The position numbers and the translations under genes are program-made. From the NCBI GenBank assembly GCA_917880885.1, contig OU862919.1, forward strand, positions 48,831,058 to 48,895,057: 64,000 nucleotides of DNA. The letters run 5' to 3'. This DNA comes from Limnephilus marmoratus (lineage: Eukaryota; Arthropoda; Insecta; Trichoptera; Limnephilidae). Under the pieces are notes generated by a model, which saw only the letters and a program-made list of their open reading frames with translations, was not told the DNA's origin and searched no databases. Below, one piece after another: positions 21,130 to 32,318 of this stretch (position 1 is its first letter; every line of letters begins with the position of its first letter).

Positions 21130-22497
21130 AATCAGTCATACGGAAGGCTGCTTCCACTGCTGCTTTTTGGGCCGGGCAGTCCCTATCACCCGTCGGGTGA
21201 TCCGCCGGCTTCTTAAAGCGCGTACAAGTAGCGCAGACAGCGGGATGTGCCTTCTTGGGGCAAGTCTCAAGGTCGTGCCCCAAAGCGGCGCAGTGGCGGC
21301 ACGATACTTGGTCTTGAGAGCAACTCTTCGATATGTGACCATATTGGTGACACTTGAAGCAACGAATGGCTCCTGTATAATCCCGTACGCGGCAAGCAGT
21401 CCAGCCAAGGAAGCACATCCCGCTGTCCAGTAGTACCTTTCTGGCGGCCGGATGGCACGTCAGAACCATATTCATGGTCGGATTATCCCTCTTCCCAAAG
21501 AGGGAGACCCGCCTCATCGTACGAAGATGGTCTTCCATACTCAGGGTTGTCTGCCCATCAAGGTTGTTGCTGTATATCTCCGTGAATAGGGCTTGGTCCG
21601 ATGCTGGTTCCCCCTTCGGAACATTGTACACGACGATTTTAGGCAAACGTCCCAATGGGGTGACCATTTTAAGGCCGCTGGCTGCCAGTTTGGATCCAGC
21701 CTTTAAGATATTATCTAGGTCCTTCTTCCCTTTCGCTTGAAGGGCCATGCCTGCGCCTTTAATCTTCCTAGTCCGTACGATTTGAAAGTCATCTACCCTT
21801 GGGTTGATGACCTTTTCGAGGTCTTTCTGGGTACCTTCCGATGTTTTCCCTTCAGGAGTATCCGGATAGACGAGAATAGTCAATGGTTTAGGAGGGATGG
21901 GGCGTTCATAACCATTAATTAAGACTTTCTTTGAGTTCGGCAAGCCGGCAGCAGCACTTGCGTAGGATCTCAATTGAGGTTCCTGGATTACTGGTGGGCG
22001 CACCTTAATAACAGAGTCCAGCTTCTGGTTCAAGCTGGACTGGGCGTTAAGCATTTGGTCGATAGTGGAGCTCTTGGTGGTCATAGTATTTAGATCCAGC
22101 ATCAAGTTAGTAATATCATTCATTAAGTCGTCCAAAATAACGTTGAGGGCACTCTTGTCAGTCTTATTCAATTTGTTCGTACCGTCCATGACAATCATAC
22201 GTATTTTATGGCACTTCTCCATAGCTGGTATCACCCTTTTTGAGGATTCTACAAGACTCTTCAGGCTATTAGGAGAGTCAAGCCGTTGTCTCTTCTTACT
22301 TCCTTGGATGGGGGTTGGGGGGTGAATGCCGATAATGGCTGCCCCACTGGTGCCAGGTATTGGTACGCCTGTTGTCTCGACGTGTATAACGCGCTCAACC
22401 TCCATTTCCGAGTCCGTATCAGAACCAAGGTCGGTAGTTTTGACTTTGTCGGTAGTCTTTCTTAGCTTCCTTTTACTCTTGGGAGGATCCCCCTCGG
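21116..22497 (-). CDS. R1-clade ORF1 (Gag-like, CCHC knuckles)
   Basis: RNA-binding ORF1 protein of the R1-clade element. The open frame extends upstream into antisense BEL DNA to 22648, but element sequence starts at 22499. The first in-element Met is at 22405, so either translation starts there or the element is 5'-truncated. The N-terminal part is Lys/Ser rich and acidic. A helical middle follows. The C-terminus carries two CX2CX4HX4C knuckles (CFKCHQYGHISKSC and CRHCAALGHDLETC) and a third CATC...HPTGDRDC cluster, as usual in R1/Jockey ORF1. The stop at 21116-21118 overlaps the ORF2 start by 14 bases, which implies reinitiation or frameshifting to make ORF2. No internal stop. Confidence 0.88.
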
Positions 22498-22512
22498 TCA
22501 ATTGTTGCAGCA

Positions 22513-24752
22513 GAGGTTTGCAAATTTGCGAACTACCGTACAAAGACACATCCAAGCTCTGTTTCAACCTAAAGAGATGAAACATGAGGATCCAGTAGCC
22601 ATGCGTTATCTGATTGATGAAACCAATGCAAATCTCAAAGCGTTGCAAAATTTAGGCTTGAAAATCGAACAATGGGATGCTTTAATTATATACGTAATTT
22701 CTAATAAATTGGATGCAAGTTCTAGAAAGCATTGGGAACAAACCCCATTGCAGGATGAGCTACCTACATTACACGAATTTCTTAAATGTTTGACCTCGCG
22801 TGCGCAAGTTTTGGAATTAATGTTAAATTCAGATTCGAAAAAAATTCCTACCTACCCGAAAGCAAATGGTAGCAACAATAATCCCAAAAAGGAATCGGTA
22901 TTTTTAGCTGCTACCCACAATAATTGTATTTGTTGTAATGACAAAGGGCATAAAATATATTTTTGTAAAAAAAATTTAAAATTAAATTCAGGAGAAAGAG
23001 CCAACGCAATAAGGAGGTACCGTGCCTGCTTCAAATGTTTGAGGTTAGGACATACGGCCCCATATTGCAAAATTAATTTAAAATGCAAGCATTGTGATAG
23101 CGAGAGCCACAATACGTTATTGCACAGGGAGATGCATCCGAGCGATGACTCCATGAATAAAGGTGAAGATCACCCCGGAGGTGACTGCCAAATGGATGCT
23201 GAACGAGTTTCAGTATCAAACCATTCAGCCTTAGCGAAGGCTGAAAAAACAATTTTATTGTCGACTGCTATCAATGGGGTGGTAGGTCACAATAATAAAG
23301 TGCATGAGGCAAGAGTCCTAATTGACTCTGGAGCTCAAGCCAATTTTATGTGCGAAAGGTTCGCAATGAAGTTAAATTTGAGATGCGAAAATATAAACAA
23401 GCCTGTGTTAGGTATACACAACAATGTTACCCATATAAAGAAGCGTGTTGCGATAAAAATGAAATCTCTGAGGACAAATTATAATCAAAATATCACTTGT
23501 CTAATATTGCAGGAAATAACCACAAACCTACCCCAAGCAACAGTGGCCAGAAAAGATTTTAAGCTGCCGCCGGGATTACAAATGGCGGACCCAAATTTCA
23601 ACGTAGCGGCGCCTATTGATATCCTGTTAGGCGCTGAGAGCTTTTGGGATATACTACAAGATGATCGGCTGAGATTGGATACCGGACCTACTCTTCAGAG
23701 GACTGAATTAGGCTGGGTTATATCGGGCCCGATCAACATTCATCAGAAAAAAAGGCCAGTACCGCAATTTTGTAGTTTATCAATAAACACATTATCTAAT
23801 CAAATAGAAAAATTTTGGAAAATGGAGGAGGTGAATCCTGCGAGATTTCAAAATCACGAGGAGAAGGCGTGTGAAGCGGATTTCGTCGCCACGCACTCTA
23901 GAGAGAGCGATGGTAGATACGTTGTAAGTCTGCCGCGCCGCCCGTGTGTGAGTCAACTTGGTGACTCGTTAAACACAGCGGAAAAAAGATTTAAGAACCT
24001 AGAAAAGAAATTTTTAATAAATCCTGAATTGAAATTGCAATATGTACAATTTATGCAAGAATATGAACAACTAGGTCATATGGAGTTATGTGATAAATGG
24101 AGAGGGGATGAGCAATCCTATTTTTTGCCGCATCACGCGGTCATTAAAGAAGCTAGCACCACGACGAAGGTGCGTGTAGTGTTTGATGGTTCGGCAAAGA
24201 CGTCGACCGGAATATCCCTGAACGATGCTCTGATGGTGGGAGCTGTCATTCAAAAGGACTTATACAGCCATTTATTACGTTTCAGAATACATCGATACGT
24301 CATGACTGCGGACATCGAAAAAATGTACCGTCAAATCAACGTATGCGCAGAGGATCGCAGCCTTCAGAAGATTGTATGGCGCGAATCACAAGAAGAGAAA
24401 CTCCGCCATTACAAATTGAAGACCGTTAAATATGGGCTGGGACCTTCCTCCTTCCTAGCAACGAGATGTCTTCGACAAATCGGTATGGATAATCAAGTTA
24501 ATTTCCCAGTAGCAAGTCAAGTCATAGAAAATGATTTTTATATGGACGATCTATTGACTGGAGGGGATGACTTGGAAGTTTGTTTCAAGTTAAAGAAGCA
24601 AATAAGTGATATCTTGCTGTCCGCAGGGATGACCCTGAGGAAGTGGAGATCAAATATTTTGGAATTGTCATCTGGGCGGAGCCAAGGTGAAATTGCCAAA
24701 CAGGGCAATTGTGAAAAAATGATCACTGCCAATTCCAAGAATGAAAAATACT
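22513..24752 (+). pseudogene. pol: BEL/Pao Gag C-terminus, protease and reverse transcriptase
   Basis: Continues the Gag frame after the R1-clade insertion. The DUF1759-type Gag region runs to about 22840. Two zinc-binding segments follow (CICCNDKGHKIYFC and CFKCLRLGHTAPYC, with CKHCDSESH after). The aspartic protease has VLIDSGAQANFM near 23318-23353. The RT has RVVFDGSAKT, TADIEKMYRQI and the catalytic FYMDD near 24535-24549. This order (Gag, PR, RT) is the Pao/BEL polyprotein. The frame ends at a stop at 24758-24760, while the adjacent reading frame carries on from about 24750, showing a small indel. RT motifs look intact. Confidence 0.93.
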
Positions 24753-26622
24753 TGAATTAATTTGGAACAATGAATTAGATTACCTGTCATATGAAATTAC
24801 AAAGCCGTCGGGTAAAACTAAGATTAAGCGTCAATTATTATTGTGCATAGCTTCCACCTTTGATCCAACGCAGTGGCGGCAAGTATCATCATCAGTAAAT
24901 GCAGCGGATATACTGTCCCGAGGTACCACAGCTGAAAGGTTAACCAAAGCTTCAATATGGTGGAAGGGGCCAAGCTGGTTGACGGAAGATGTCAGCACTT
25001 GGTCAGTATCCAAGATGTCATGTTTGGATCCCCCGGAAATAAAAAGTAAAAATGTACTACTGGTAACGGATACTCAAGAATGGGATATTTTCGAAAAATT
25101 CTCATCGCTAACCAAATTAAAAAGAGTAATCGCTCAAGCGTTAAGATTTATAAATAATTGTCGCAACCCTAAGGATAAAACGTATGGCAATTTAACTGTC
25201 TCCGAGCTGGAAGCAGCTTTAAAATGTCTACTGAAATCATCGCAAGAACATTCCTTCAAAAGAGAATTGAAGGACCTAAAGAAGCATGGGTTAGTAAACA
25301 AAAACAGTAGATTGAAAGCTCTCAATCCCTGTTTAATGGAAGGTTTAATTTGTGCAAGTGGACGATTAAAATTAGCTACTTATTTATCGCATCATCAAAG
25401 GCACCCTGTAATATTACCACCGTCACATAAACTAACTGAACTTATTATACGTAATTATCATTATGAACATTTACATGCAGGTCCCCAAGCGCTGTTATCG
25501 GAAATACGCTTGAAATATTGGCCGATATTTGGGAGAAACACTGTTAAGCGTATCCTACATAAGTGTGTTGTATGTTTTAGATACCGACCTCAGGTTTGCC
25601 GGCAGATCATGGGAGACCTTCCAGTTGAGAGAATCACTCCCAGTCTACCGTTCTCTGTCACAGGGGTCGACTTTGCCGGACCGATAGACACGAAGGCTGG
25701 AGCGCTGAGAAAATCTCCGCTCATTAAATCGTATCTTTGCATATTTGTTTGTTTTTCTACCAAAGCGGTTCATTTGGAACTCGTAACAGATTTGTCAAGC
25801 GATGCTTTTTTAAATTGTTTAAAGAGGTTCATTGCCCGTAGGGGTCAACCGGAAAAAATATTTTCTGACAATGCAACCACTTTCAGAGGAGCTTCCAATA
25901 AGCTCAAAGAACTATATGCCAGTCTAAGATTGAACAATGACAAAATCCATAGGTTTTTAGCTGATAAGGGAATATCTTGGAGTTTCATACCGCCTAGGAC
26001 GCCGAACCACGGGGGGCTGTGGGAGGCCGCCGTCAAGTCCACCAAGTTTCATTTATATCGAATTACTAAAAATAACCCATTGCAGTTTGAATTATTATAT
26101 ACTTTGCTTTGTCAGATAGAGGCTTGTTTGAACTCCCGTCCCTTAACTTCCCTGTCTGATGACGTAGACGACCTTCTCCTTCTAACCCCCAACCATTTCC
26201 TCATGGGCAGGGATGCTTCGGTTATTCCCGAGTTGGATGTCCGCGAGCACCCGGAGAACAGACTAAGCAAATATCAAAAATTAAACGCTCTAATTCAAAA
26301 TTTCTGGTTCAGATGGAAACGAGATTACCTTGCTGAGCTGCAAAAACGGACCAAATGGCAGGCCAACAACCAAAAGGCCATAAAGAAGGACGATCTGGTA
26401 ATCCTGATGGAAGACAATCTGCCTCCTGCATTATGGAAGATGGCGCGCATATTAACTACTCATCCAGGCCCGGATGGAGTAGTGAGGGTAGTTACCCTCA
26501 AAACAGCACAATGCACTTTTGTGAGACCCATCACAAAAATATGTTTGATGCCAATAGAATCAAACTTGGATCCAAATTTCCCGACCCGGCAAACCACTGA
26601 CCTTCCCAAGGTCACAGCCTAA
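24753..26622 (+). pseudogene. pol: BEL/Pao Pol C-terminal part: RT tail and integrase
   Basis: Shifted frame from about 24750. It reads up to an IASTFDP motif, then jumps at about 24867 directly to WRQVSSSVNAADILSRGT. In relatives those two motifs are separated by the connection and RNase H domains, so roughly 200 or more codons have been deleted. The integrase zinc-binding H2C2 region follows (NYHYEHLHAG...CVVCFRY). The catalytic core has TGVDFAGPI, a SDN box (IFSDNATTFRG) and NHGGLWEAAVKS, giving D, D and E. The C-terminal DUF5641 region ends at 26620. The integrase itself appears complete. Confidence 0.92.
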
Positions 26623-27332
26623 CTGCAATTAGGGCTGAACCGATGCAACCAAACCACATCAATAATTATGGAGCATCGGTATTGGTGTTGTTGACACCAC
26701 TGTATCCAGCCTGAAGCCACTGGGGCTTCAAGTCAACAACCGCAAGATGATCATCCTCGCTGCAGATCTATTGGTACTATCTGCTTACCAGGGCACGGCC
26801 GCCCCTTAATTTATGATGATCTACCCAAATGATGACGTACAGAAGTACATGCTGATGTACTTTTCTAAAACGATAACCACCCTGGACAAGATGGCCGAGT
26901 AGTCTACCCGGTGAAGTGTTCATTCGGTTTTTTGGCAGTGCCATGCCAGTGAAAGTTAATGAACTGATAATCAGTCAACAGCGAACTAATAATGTATTGC
27001 TATTTGTGAATTGGTGTTAGTTAAAAAAAATATAATTGAAGTGAAAATTCTTCATAGAGACAATGAGACATTATTGATTTGTCAATTTTACAAAATTATT
27101 ATTAATGTTGTGATTTTATTATTTTATTATTTTATTTTTTGCATGATTTTTTAGAAATTTATAAATTTTTTAGGTTATTTTAATTGTTGGTTAGGTTCCC
27201 GGACCCTTCAAATTTAGATAGTTACACATCTTGTAAATTTTTAGTATATTGTGTGTAGATTTAGGAATTTGTAGTTTGATTTTTAATTTCAAAAAAACTT
27301 ATTGTTTTTTTGTTATTCCCCGCCGGGCAGTA
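26623..27332 (+). other. BEL/Pao 3' untranslated region
   Basis: About 700 bp, non-coding, AT-rich in its second half, ending at the polypurine-tract position before the 3' LTR. It has no env-like frame. Confidence 0.8.
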
Positions 27333-27749
27333 TGTTAAAAAGAGTGAAGGCTACTGCCATCTAGCGGCGTATTTTTTGTAGCTTATTGTTAGTTGATATT
27401 GCATTTTACAGATTAGCGACGTGAGACGAAACTAAAATGGAATGTCAGACGGTAAAGTAGATTTCTTTTATATCGTATAATAACTGACACAAGCTTGTTT
27501 TGTTTACGTTGATAGTATTGGAAAATATTATTATAAATAGTCTGCGTTTCTAGTTTAAAGCTCTCTTAATTCGTGGATCTCCTGTAAACAGCTAGCATTG
27601 TCTAGCAAGTGGTCAAAGTGACCAAATTTAGTGTTTTGTCGGGTAGGGACAAATTGTAACAATGTGCATGTGAATAAAACCAAAGGAATTCCTCCTTGAA
27701 TCCAGATGTTTTTACTTGAAGTCCTTCGGCTGATTACCAATTTATAACA
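27333..27749 (+). repeat. BEL/Pao 3' LTR
   Basis: 417 bp, the same length as the 5' LTR. It is preceded by CCCCGCCGGGCAGTA. A clean purine run is lacking, so the polypurine tract is atypical. Confidence 0.95.
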
Positions 27750-27803
27750 ATTATTTTAGCGCACCACCCATTCTTATGAGCACCAGCCGCCACTGTCCCC
27801 TTC

Positions 27804-28377
27804 CTCTTCCTTTTTCGCTCCCACTTACATATTTTCTAGAACTAGATAATAATAACATCTAACTTTCAAAATTAACTTTACTTTGCCTCTAATTGCAGGT
27901 TCAATAAAATAAAAACTAGGAAATATCAAAGATACAAATGACCAATTGTCATAACGATCAAACAAAGAATGCGTAGAGCCCTATAGAAATCCGGGATTCC
28001 CCTTACACCATGCATCGCTAGTCTGCCAGCGCCATGAAAAAAGTGCTTTCTTGCTTAAAAAAAAGCGGAAATACCCCGAGCGTCACTAGCTCGTCCGCGC
28101 CACCAAAGTACCGCGATAAAAAATTAAGCAATCAATGGATGGGTTCAATGGTTGACATTTTTTTCTTATGAATGCGTTCAAATCTTAATAATTTATTTGA
28201 ATTTGTACACGGTCTAACTTAAATTGATTTTATTTTTACATAAAATTTATAATTTTTATTAAATTTTGTTAAAAATGTTAGGTTACTTCTAAGCTCGCGG
28301 CCTCTCGGGCCAGGGCTCCGGCCTCCACGGCGCCCGTGGCATTCTGCCAGCCCTGCCACCCTTTAGTTACGCCTCTG
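27804..28377. other. Right remnant of the outer hAT
   Basis: Own sequence of the level-1 hAT. It is AT-rich, then GC-rich near its terminus, with a GGCGCC-containing subterminal palindrome at about 28315-28345. No coding frame. Confidence 0.5.
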
Positions 28378-28650
28378 CACCTTACCTTTTTTCTAATATA
28401 AATTACTGATATAAAAAAAAAAAAAAAAATACATACATGTTTTATTAAACAAATGTATCATTAACGTTGTCATTATCTTATTTTGTTGTCGTTTCATGTA
28501 AAAATAAAATTAATAAAAAAATCATGAAATGTTATAAATTTTCCTCAAATTGCATTCGGAAACTTTGTTTTCGTAGATGTGTACATTTTAATTGATTTTA
28601 TTACATTATTAATTAAAAAATATATTAATTTAAATTCTGCCACTTTTTAT
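28378..28650 (+). repeat. Family E repeat, continuation of second unit
   Basis: Resumes the sequence cut at 10595. It shares ACAAATGTATCATTAACGTT, TTTCATGTAAAAATAA, TCCTCAAATTGC and GTGTACATTTTAATT with 10130-10440. A long A tract is present at about 28412-28429. Confidence 0.7.
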
Positions 28651-28780
28651 TTTTATTTAGTAACTAATTAACCCGACATACGTTGTCCTGTCTTAGCTAT
28701 GAATATTCAATTTGAGCTGGAATAAATAATAATAAAGAAACTTATTTCAAAAACATATTGTTTATTGTAATGCTTTTTGA

Positions 28781-28826
28781 TACAATTGTTTCTCCCTGCG
28801 TGTCCTTTCCTATTCATCCCGTTCTA
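28781..28826 (+). repeat. Short relic of the 2219-2690 repeat
   Basis: Shares a nearly identical stretch of about 40 bases with 2262-2305, around CTCCCTGCGTGTCC. It abuts the left edge of the gypsy relic. Confidence 0.5.
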
Positions 28827-28835
28827 ACTATTGAG

Positions 28836-31443
28836 TTATTCTTTAAATTCTTTTGAAACAAATTGACGTCCATTGTCACAGATGACAGTACGTCGTGGCA
28901 CACCATTGACAAGAAAGATGTCGTCTTCTAATTTTTTTATTATGCTTTTGCAGTGCCATTGCGCAGTGGAAATAACCATGTGAATTAAAAAAAAAACATC
29001 TACACACAACAGGATAACGGTAAAACCCGAGTAGCTCCGAGGTAAAGGACCTACTAAATTTATCAACAACATTTGCAGGGATCTTGTGACTTTTTTCGGG
29101 TTTGAAGAGAATCCGTTAGGTTAGGCTGTACTTATTTTGTGTACCTTACTGACGGCACAATGACTCACAAATTGTTTAACGTCCCTGTACATATTAGGCC
29201 AATGGTAATGCAATTGTAACTTTTATATGTTTTAAATACTCCAGGATGACAAATGACAAGCTCGTGAAGACTCGTGTAGATTAGCAAAGATTACCTGTTT
29301 TTTTCCTGAGGAACCAACTTCTTTCAGGCAGTGTTATAGCACAGAGCCAGACGAGTTTTGGTGTGACGAAACAATTCATTATTGCATATTTGAAAGATTT
29401 AAAATCGGTGTGGGAATTCTTGGCACCCTTTACAAGCATTCAAATACACCATGTATCCGGCGAATAGTCAGAATCTACGCCCGATAATACGGCAAGGTCC
29501 ATTCGTGAGAGCACGTCTGGTACAACATGCTATGTCCCTTTACGATTAACAACTTCAAAGTAAAATTGTGAGAGACGAGAACTCCACCGTGCAAGACGAC
29601 CACTATGGTTAAACAAGTACCCCCAGACATTTCAAACTCGATTGGTCAGTAACAACCGTGAAATGTGCCCCTTCTATGTACGGTCTAAAGTGAGTTACTG
29701 CGTCTAATACAGCTAGGAGTTCCCGTTCAGTGATGCCGTAATTCCGTTCATGAAAGTTTAAGCATCGTGAGTAATATGCGATGGGAAGCCCCTGCCCGTC
29801 TACGTTTTGAACTAAAACTCCGCCGATACCTGCAGAACTCGCGTCACAGTGGCTAGAGAAAGAATTGGTGAAATCTGGGCAACTTAAAACTGGAACCGTT
29901 GTCAGTGCGCGTTTTAAATCATTTAAAGCAGTTTCAGCCTCCAGAGACCACACAAAATTGCTGATTGGTTCTTAGGTATCAGTGAGTTTAGCTCAGAGAG
30001 GCAGTTGTGCCTGAATATCCTTTAATAAATCTTTTAAAGTATCCGCATAAATCAATAAAAGCCTGAATTTGTTTCGTGTTTTTCGGAATTGGAAAATTTG
30101 TAATGCTTTCATTTTTCACTGGATCCGTACGGAGACCTTGCGAATCTACATACCAAATAACCTTAGTATTTAAGTTTGGCTTTGCAGGACTCAGATTTTT
30201 TTAGGTTAAGGGTGAGACCTGCGTCTCGCAAACGTTCATTTACAGTTTTACACGGTTCAATAGATTTAAATGTGAGTCTAAGTCTTCGGATATTAAGAGG
30301 GAATAATCAGACAAAACTGGAAATACGTCATTTTTAAATCAAATTTTAGACGTATAGACTATTTTCCACAAAAAATTATAAATTGATTACGAAAGACTGT
30401 TCTTTTAGCTAGCAAACATTTGTTTTCAATTTTGAAAAAAAAAATATTATTTTTAGTAGAATAAGGTTTTACCGTAGGTCGTTGGCAGATTTGTTAAATT
30501 TTCAAAGTGAATTTTGTATGATACAACACACATTTCAAATCATATAATCATGGAGTATTATAAATAAATATATTAACTAGTTTAATAATTAAAATATGTT
30601 ACAAAATTTTAATTTTAGTTCAAATAAAATCATTAAAAAAAATCCTGAGCACGTATTTATGACGAAAATTTCTCTGTTTTTTCTATTTACGGTCTTACAA
30701 ATTAATATATTTCAGATGTTTTTACACATTTATTTTGCTTAGACATTATTGAAAAATTATGAATATCTACTTACGATCAAAAAATAATTATAAAAATTAT
30801 ATAAATATTAATATTTTTTACATCACGTGTTTGAGCATATTTGGTTGCCAACTCGAACACTAATATTCGAAGCCATTACCCGTTTGAACGCGGAAAGCGA
30901 TAAGACGTGTCCGCGGCTCTCTTCTAAGCAATATTAGCTGAAATCGTAAGGCGATTAACAGGATGGCAGAGCGCTGCGTTCGATGAAATTGGAATAATTG
31001 TTCGCTGGTCATTCGCTTTTAAGATTAAATCATCCAAATAGCAAAAGGAATTATCATCAAATTCTGGACCAAAAAGTGCATCTGCTAATCTTTAAAACTC
31101 ACTAGGGGCGTTTTTTAGTCCGAAAAGCATCCGGGTGAATTCAAATAAACCACGTCCAGGAACGACAAAGGCCATCTTCTCGCAAGAGTCCTCATCCAAA
31201 GCAATTTTCCAAAAGGCCTTAGAAAGGTCTATAGAAGAATATATCTGGCACCACCTAGCTTGTTCAGAATACGTGATATGTATGGCAAAGGATACGCGTC
31301 GCAGACCGTGACATAATTAATCTTACGTGAGTCTAAGCAAAATTGACCTGTTCCATCTTTCATGTCCGCCATGACATACAGTACAGTTCCCTAAATATCG
31401 AGCGTGAGACAAAAACTAAACCACGTTTTTGTAATTTCCGATA
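28836..31443 (-). pseudogene. pol: Ty3/gypsy Pol relic (RT, RNase H, integrase)
   Basis: Minus strand, high to low coordinates. RT has FCLDSRKIN near 31340, a degraded SIDLSKAFWKI, LFGLKNAP and the catalytic CYLDDL near 31030. An inserted repeat (30297-31018) then splits the sequence just after YLDDLIL. RT resumes with RLRDAGLTLNLKKSE. RNase H lies at 29609-29953, with SHCDASSAGIGGVLVQ and YYSRCLNFHERNYGITERE. The integrase core is at 28836-29072, with NLVGPLPRS and VICDNGRQF. Many stops and shifts are present; gag, protease and LTRs are not seen. It is an old copy distinct from the provirus at 39-56 kb. Confidence 0.85.
30297..31018 (+). repeat. TTAA-flanked dispersed repeat, copy 2, inside gypsy RT
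   Basis: 722 bp related to 2939-3505. TTAA at 30293-30296 and 31019-31022 flanks it. Removing the repeat with one TTAA restores a continuous RT frame with the usual spacing after YLDD. The duplication could be up to 6 bp (TTAAGA). It has no terminal inverted repeat that I can see. Confidence 0.65.
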
Positions 31444-32104
31444 ATCCCCATTAGCGGGGGGGCTGACCTCGTCCCTGTTTACAACAACTAGCGACGTCGA
31501 CCCGGAGCGGCGCTCTCACAGACCACCCGTGCTACCCCTGGGTACAGTTGTGGGTGTGAGGGATGATTGAACGAGCTAGGGGACCTTCCGCCCTACCTCC
31601 GATAACCCGACGCTTATCTCCTTAGGGTCTTCAGGTTTCTAATCCTCCAATTCCCAACTACTCACTCGTCAAGGCACCACCGGGAGGTCGGCTTAGGGGC
31701 GCGGAATCCGAACCTCGTACCCGGCCAGCCTGATCGCCGACACACTCTCAACAGGACTGCCAGGTGAAACGTGTCGCACCGCCTCCGACCCTGGACTTGA
31801 ACACATGAAACCTAGTTGATATCATTTTTATTTTATGTATTTGTTTGTTTTGTGCACCAAAGAGGCAGGGTAGCAAACCGCCTACTTTTCGTTTTATTTC
31901 TACCCTTTCCCTATGAAGATTTCGAAGTAAGGTATTCCCTTCATTTTTAATACTAACACTTGTACATAGCAAGCACTTACATGCATAATTTTGGAGGCGG
32001 GTATGGGTACCGCCGCCCAAGGAACTTTTATTGGATAACCAACACTTCTGCCATAGGTCACCCCAAGTGGTTCACTACGTTTGGTGATTTAGCAGGGGCG
32101 CTCG
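31444..32104 (+). repeat. 3' UTR of a second, diverged R1-clade element
   Basis: GC-rich at first. The stretch CGACGCTTATCTCCTTAGGG with CACTCGTCAAGGCACCACCG matches, in sense orientation, the 3' UTR of the R1-clade element at 16202-17420 (read on its minus strand). A later GGCGGGTATGGGTACCGCC region also has a counterpart there. The copy is 5'-truncated with no ORF. Confidence 0.6.
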
Positions 32105-32318
32105 GGTTCATGGGGTGAGGTTTGTCTAGGTCTTGGAGGCGGATGACTAGGACACACTGAACCCTAATTCCTATCCACCCCTTAAACTCTTTTGCTTCCC
32201 AGAACTCTCCTTCCTTTCCTTAAAAAAAACCCTCCACACAGCATCCCCAAAGATGACGTAGGCCCTGTGGGAAATTATTTTCTTCAGGGCCTCCTGTGTG
32301 GAGCTCATGTAAAAAAAA
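32105..32318 (+). repeat. Retroposon 3' end with conserved hairpin, copy 1
   Basis: Shares TTCATGGGGTGAGGTTTGTC at the start and a terminal stem with 62246-62592. CTCCACACAG pairs with CTGTGTGGAG, and an inner AGGCCCTG pairs with CAGGGCCT. An A run follows. A 3' stem-loop next to poly(A) is a known LINE/SINE RT recognition layout. Confidence 0.7.

Larger units (their letters stand above)
16202..22499 (-). mobile_element. R1-clade non-LTR retrotransposon inserted in BEL gag (level 4)
   Basis: 6298 bp, antisense to BEL. The 13-bp sequence AATTGTTGCAGCA flanks it at 16189-16201 and 22500-22512, and gag reads across once it is removed. Two overlapping ORFs, a long 3' UTR with tandem duplications, and no poly(A). 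The endonuclease and RT type indicate the R1 clade; target-specific members of that clade hit rDNA or telomere repeats, but this one sits in a retrotransposon. The 5' end cuts into ORF1 or its leader, so it may be slightly truncated. Confidence 0.93.
14820..27749 (+). mobile_element. BEL/Pao LTR retrotransposon (level 3), split by an R1-clade element
   Basis: Two 417-bp LTRs, both starting TGTTAAAAAG and ending AACA, flank gag-pol. Both outer flanks read ATTAT (14815-14819, 27750-27754), a 5-bp target duplication typical of LTR integrases. I count four differences between the LTRs, about 1%, so insertion is recent. Total 12930 bp, of which 6298 bp plus a 13-bp duplication are the R1-clade insertion. 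Pol carries a frame break and an internal deletion removing the RNase H region, so the copy cannot move on its own. Confidence 0.95.
10838..27795. mobile_element. hAT element, level 2
   Basis: Left end CAGTGGCGGC and right end GCCGCCACTG, with weaker similarity further in. The 8-bp flanks TCCCCTTC (10830-10837) and TCCCCTTC (27796-27803) are identical across 17 kb, which is strong evidence for one insertion. Removing the third hAT and the BEL element leaves about 2.2 kb. I see no transposase domain in what remains. Confidence 0.85.
10596..28377. mobile_element. Outer hAT element holding the nest (level 1)
   Basis: Left end CAGTAGCGTAACTATAC and right end TTTAGTTACGCCTCTG are a hAT terminal inverted repeat. 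Flanks CAATTTAC (10588-10595) and CACCTTAC (28378-28385) agree at 6 of 8 positions. Family E repeat sequence resumes on the right where it stopped on the left. Own DNA is limited to about 240 bp on the left and 580 bp on the right, with no transposase seen. Confidence 0.72.

Noticed and set aside
22498..22648. N-terminal extension of the R1-clade ORF1 up to 22648
   Set aside because: It reads antisense BEL gag beyond the element boundary and target duplication; not part of the protein.
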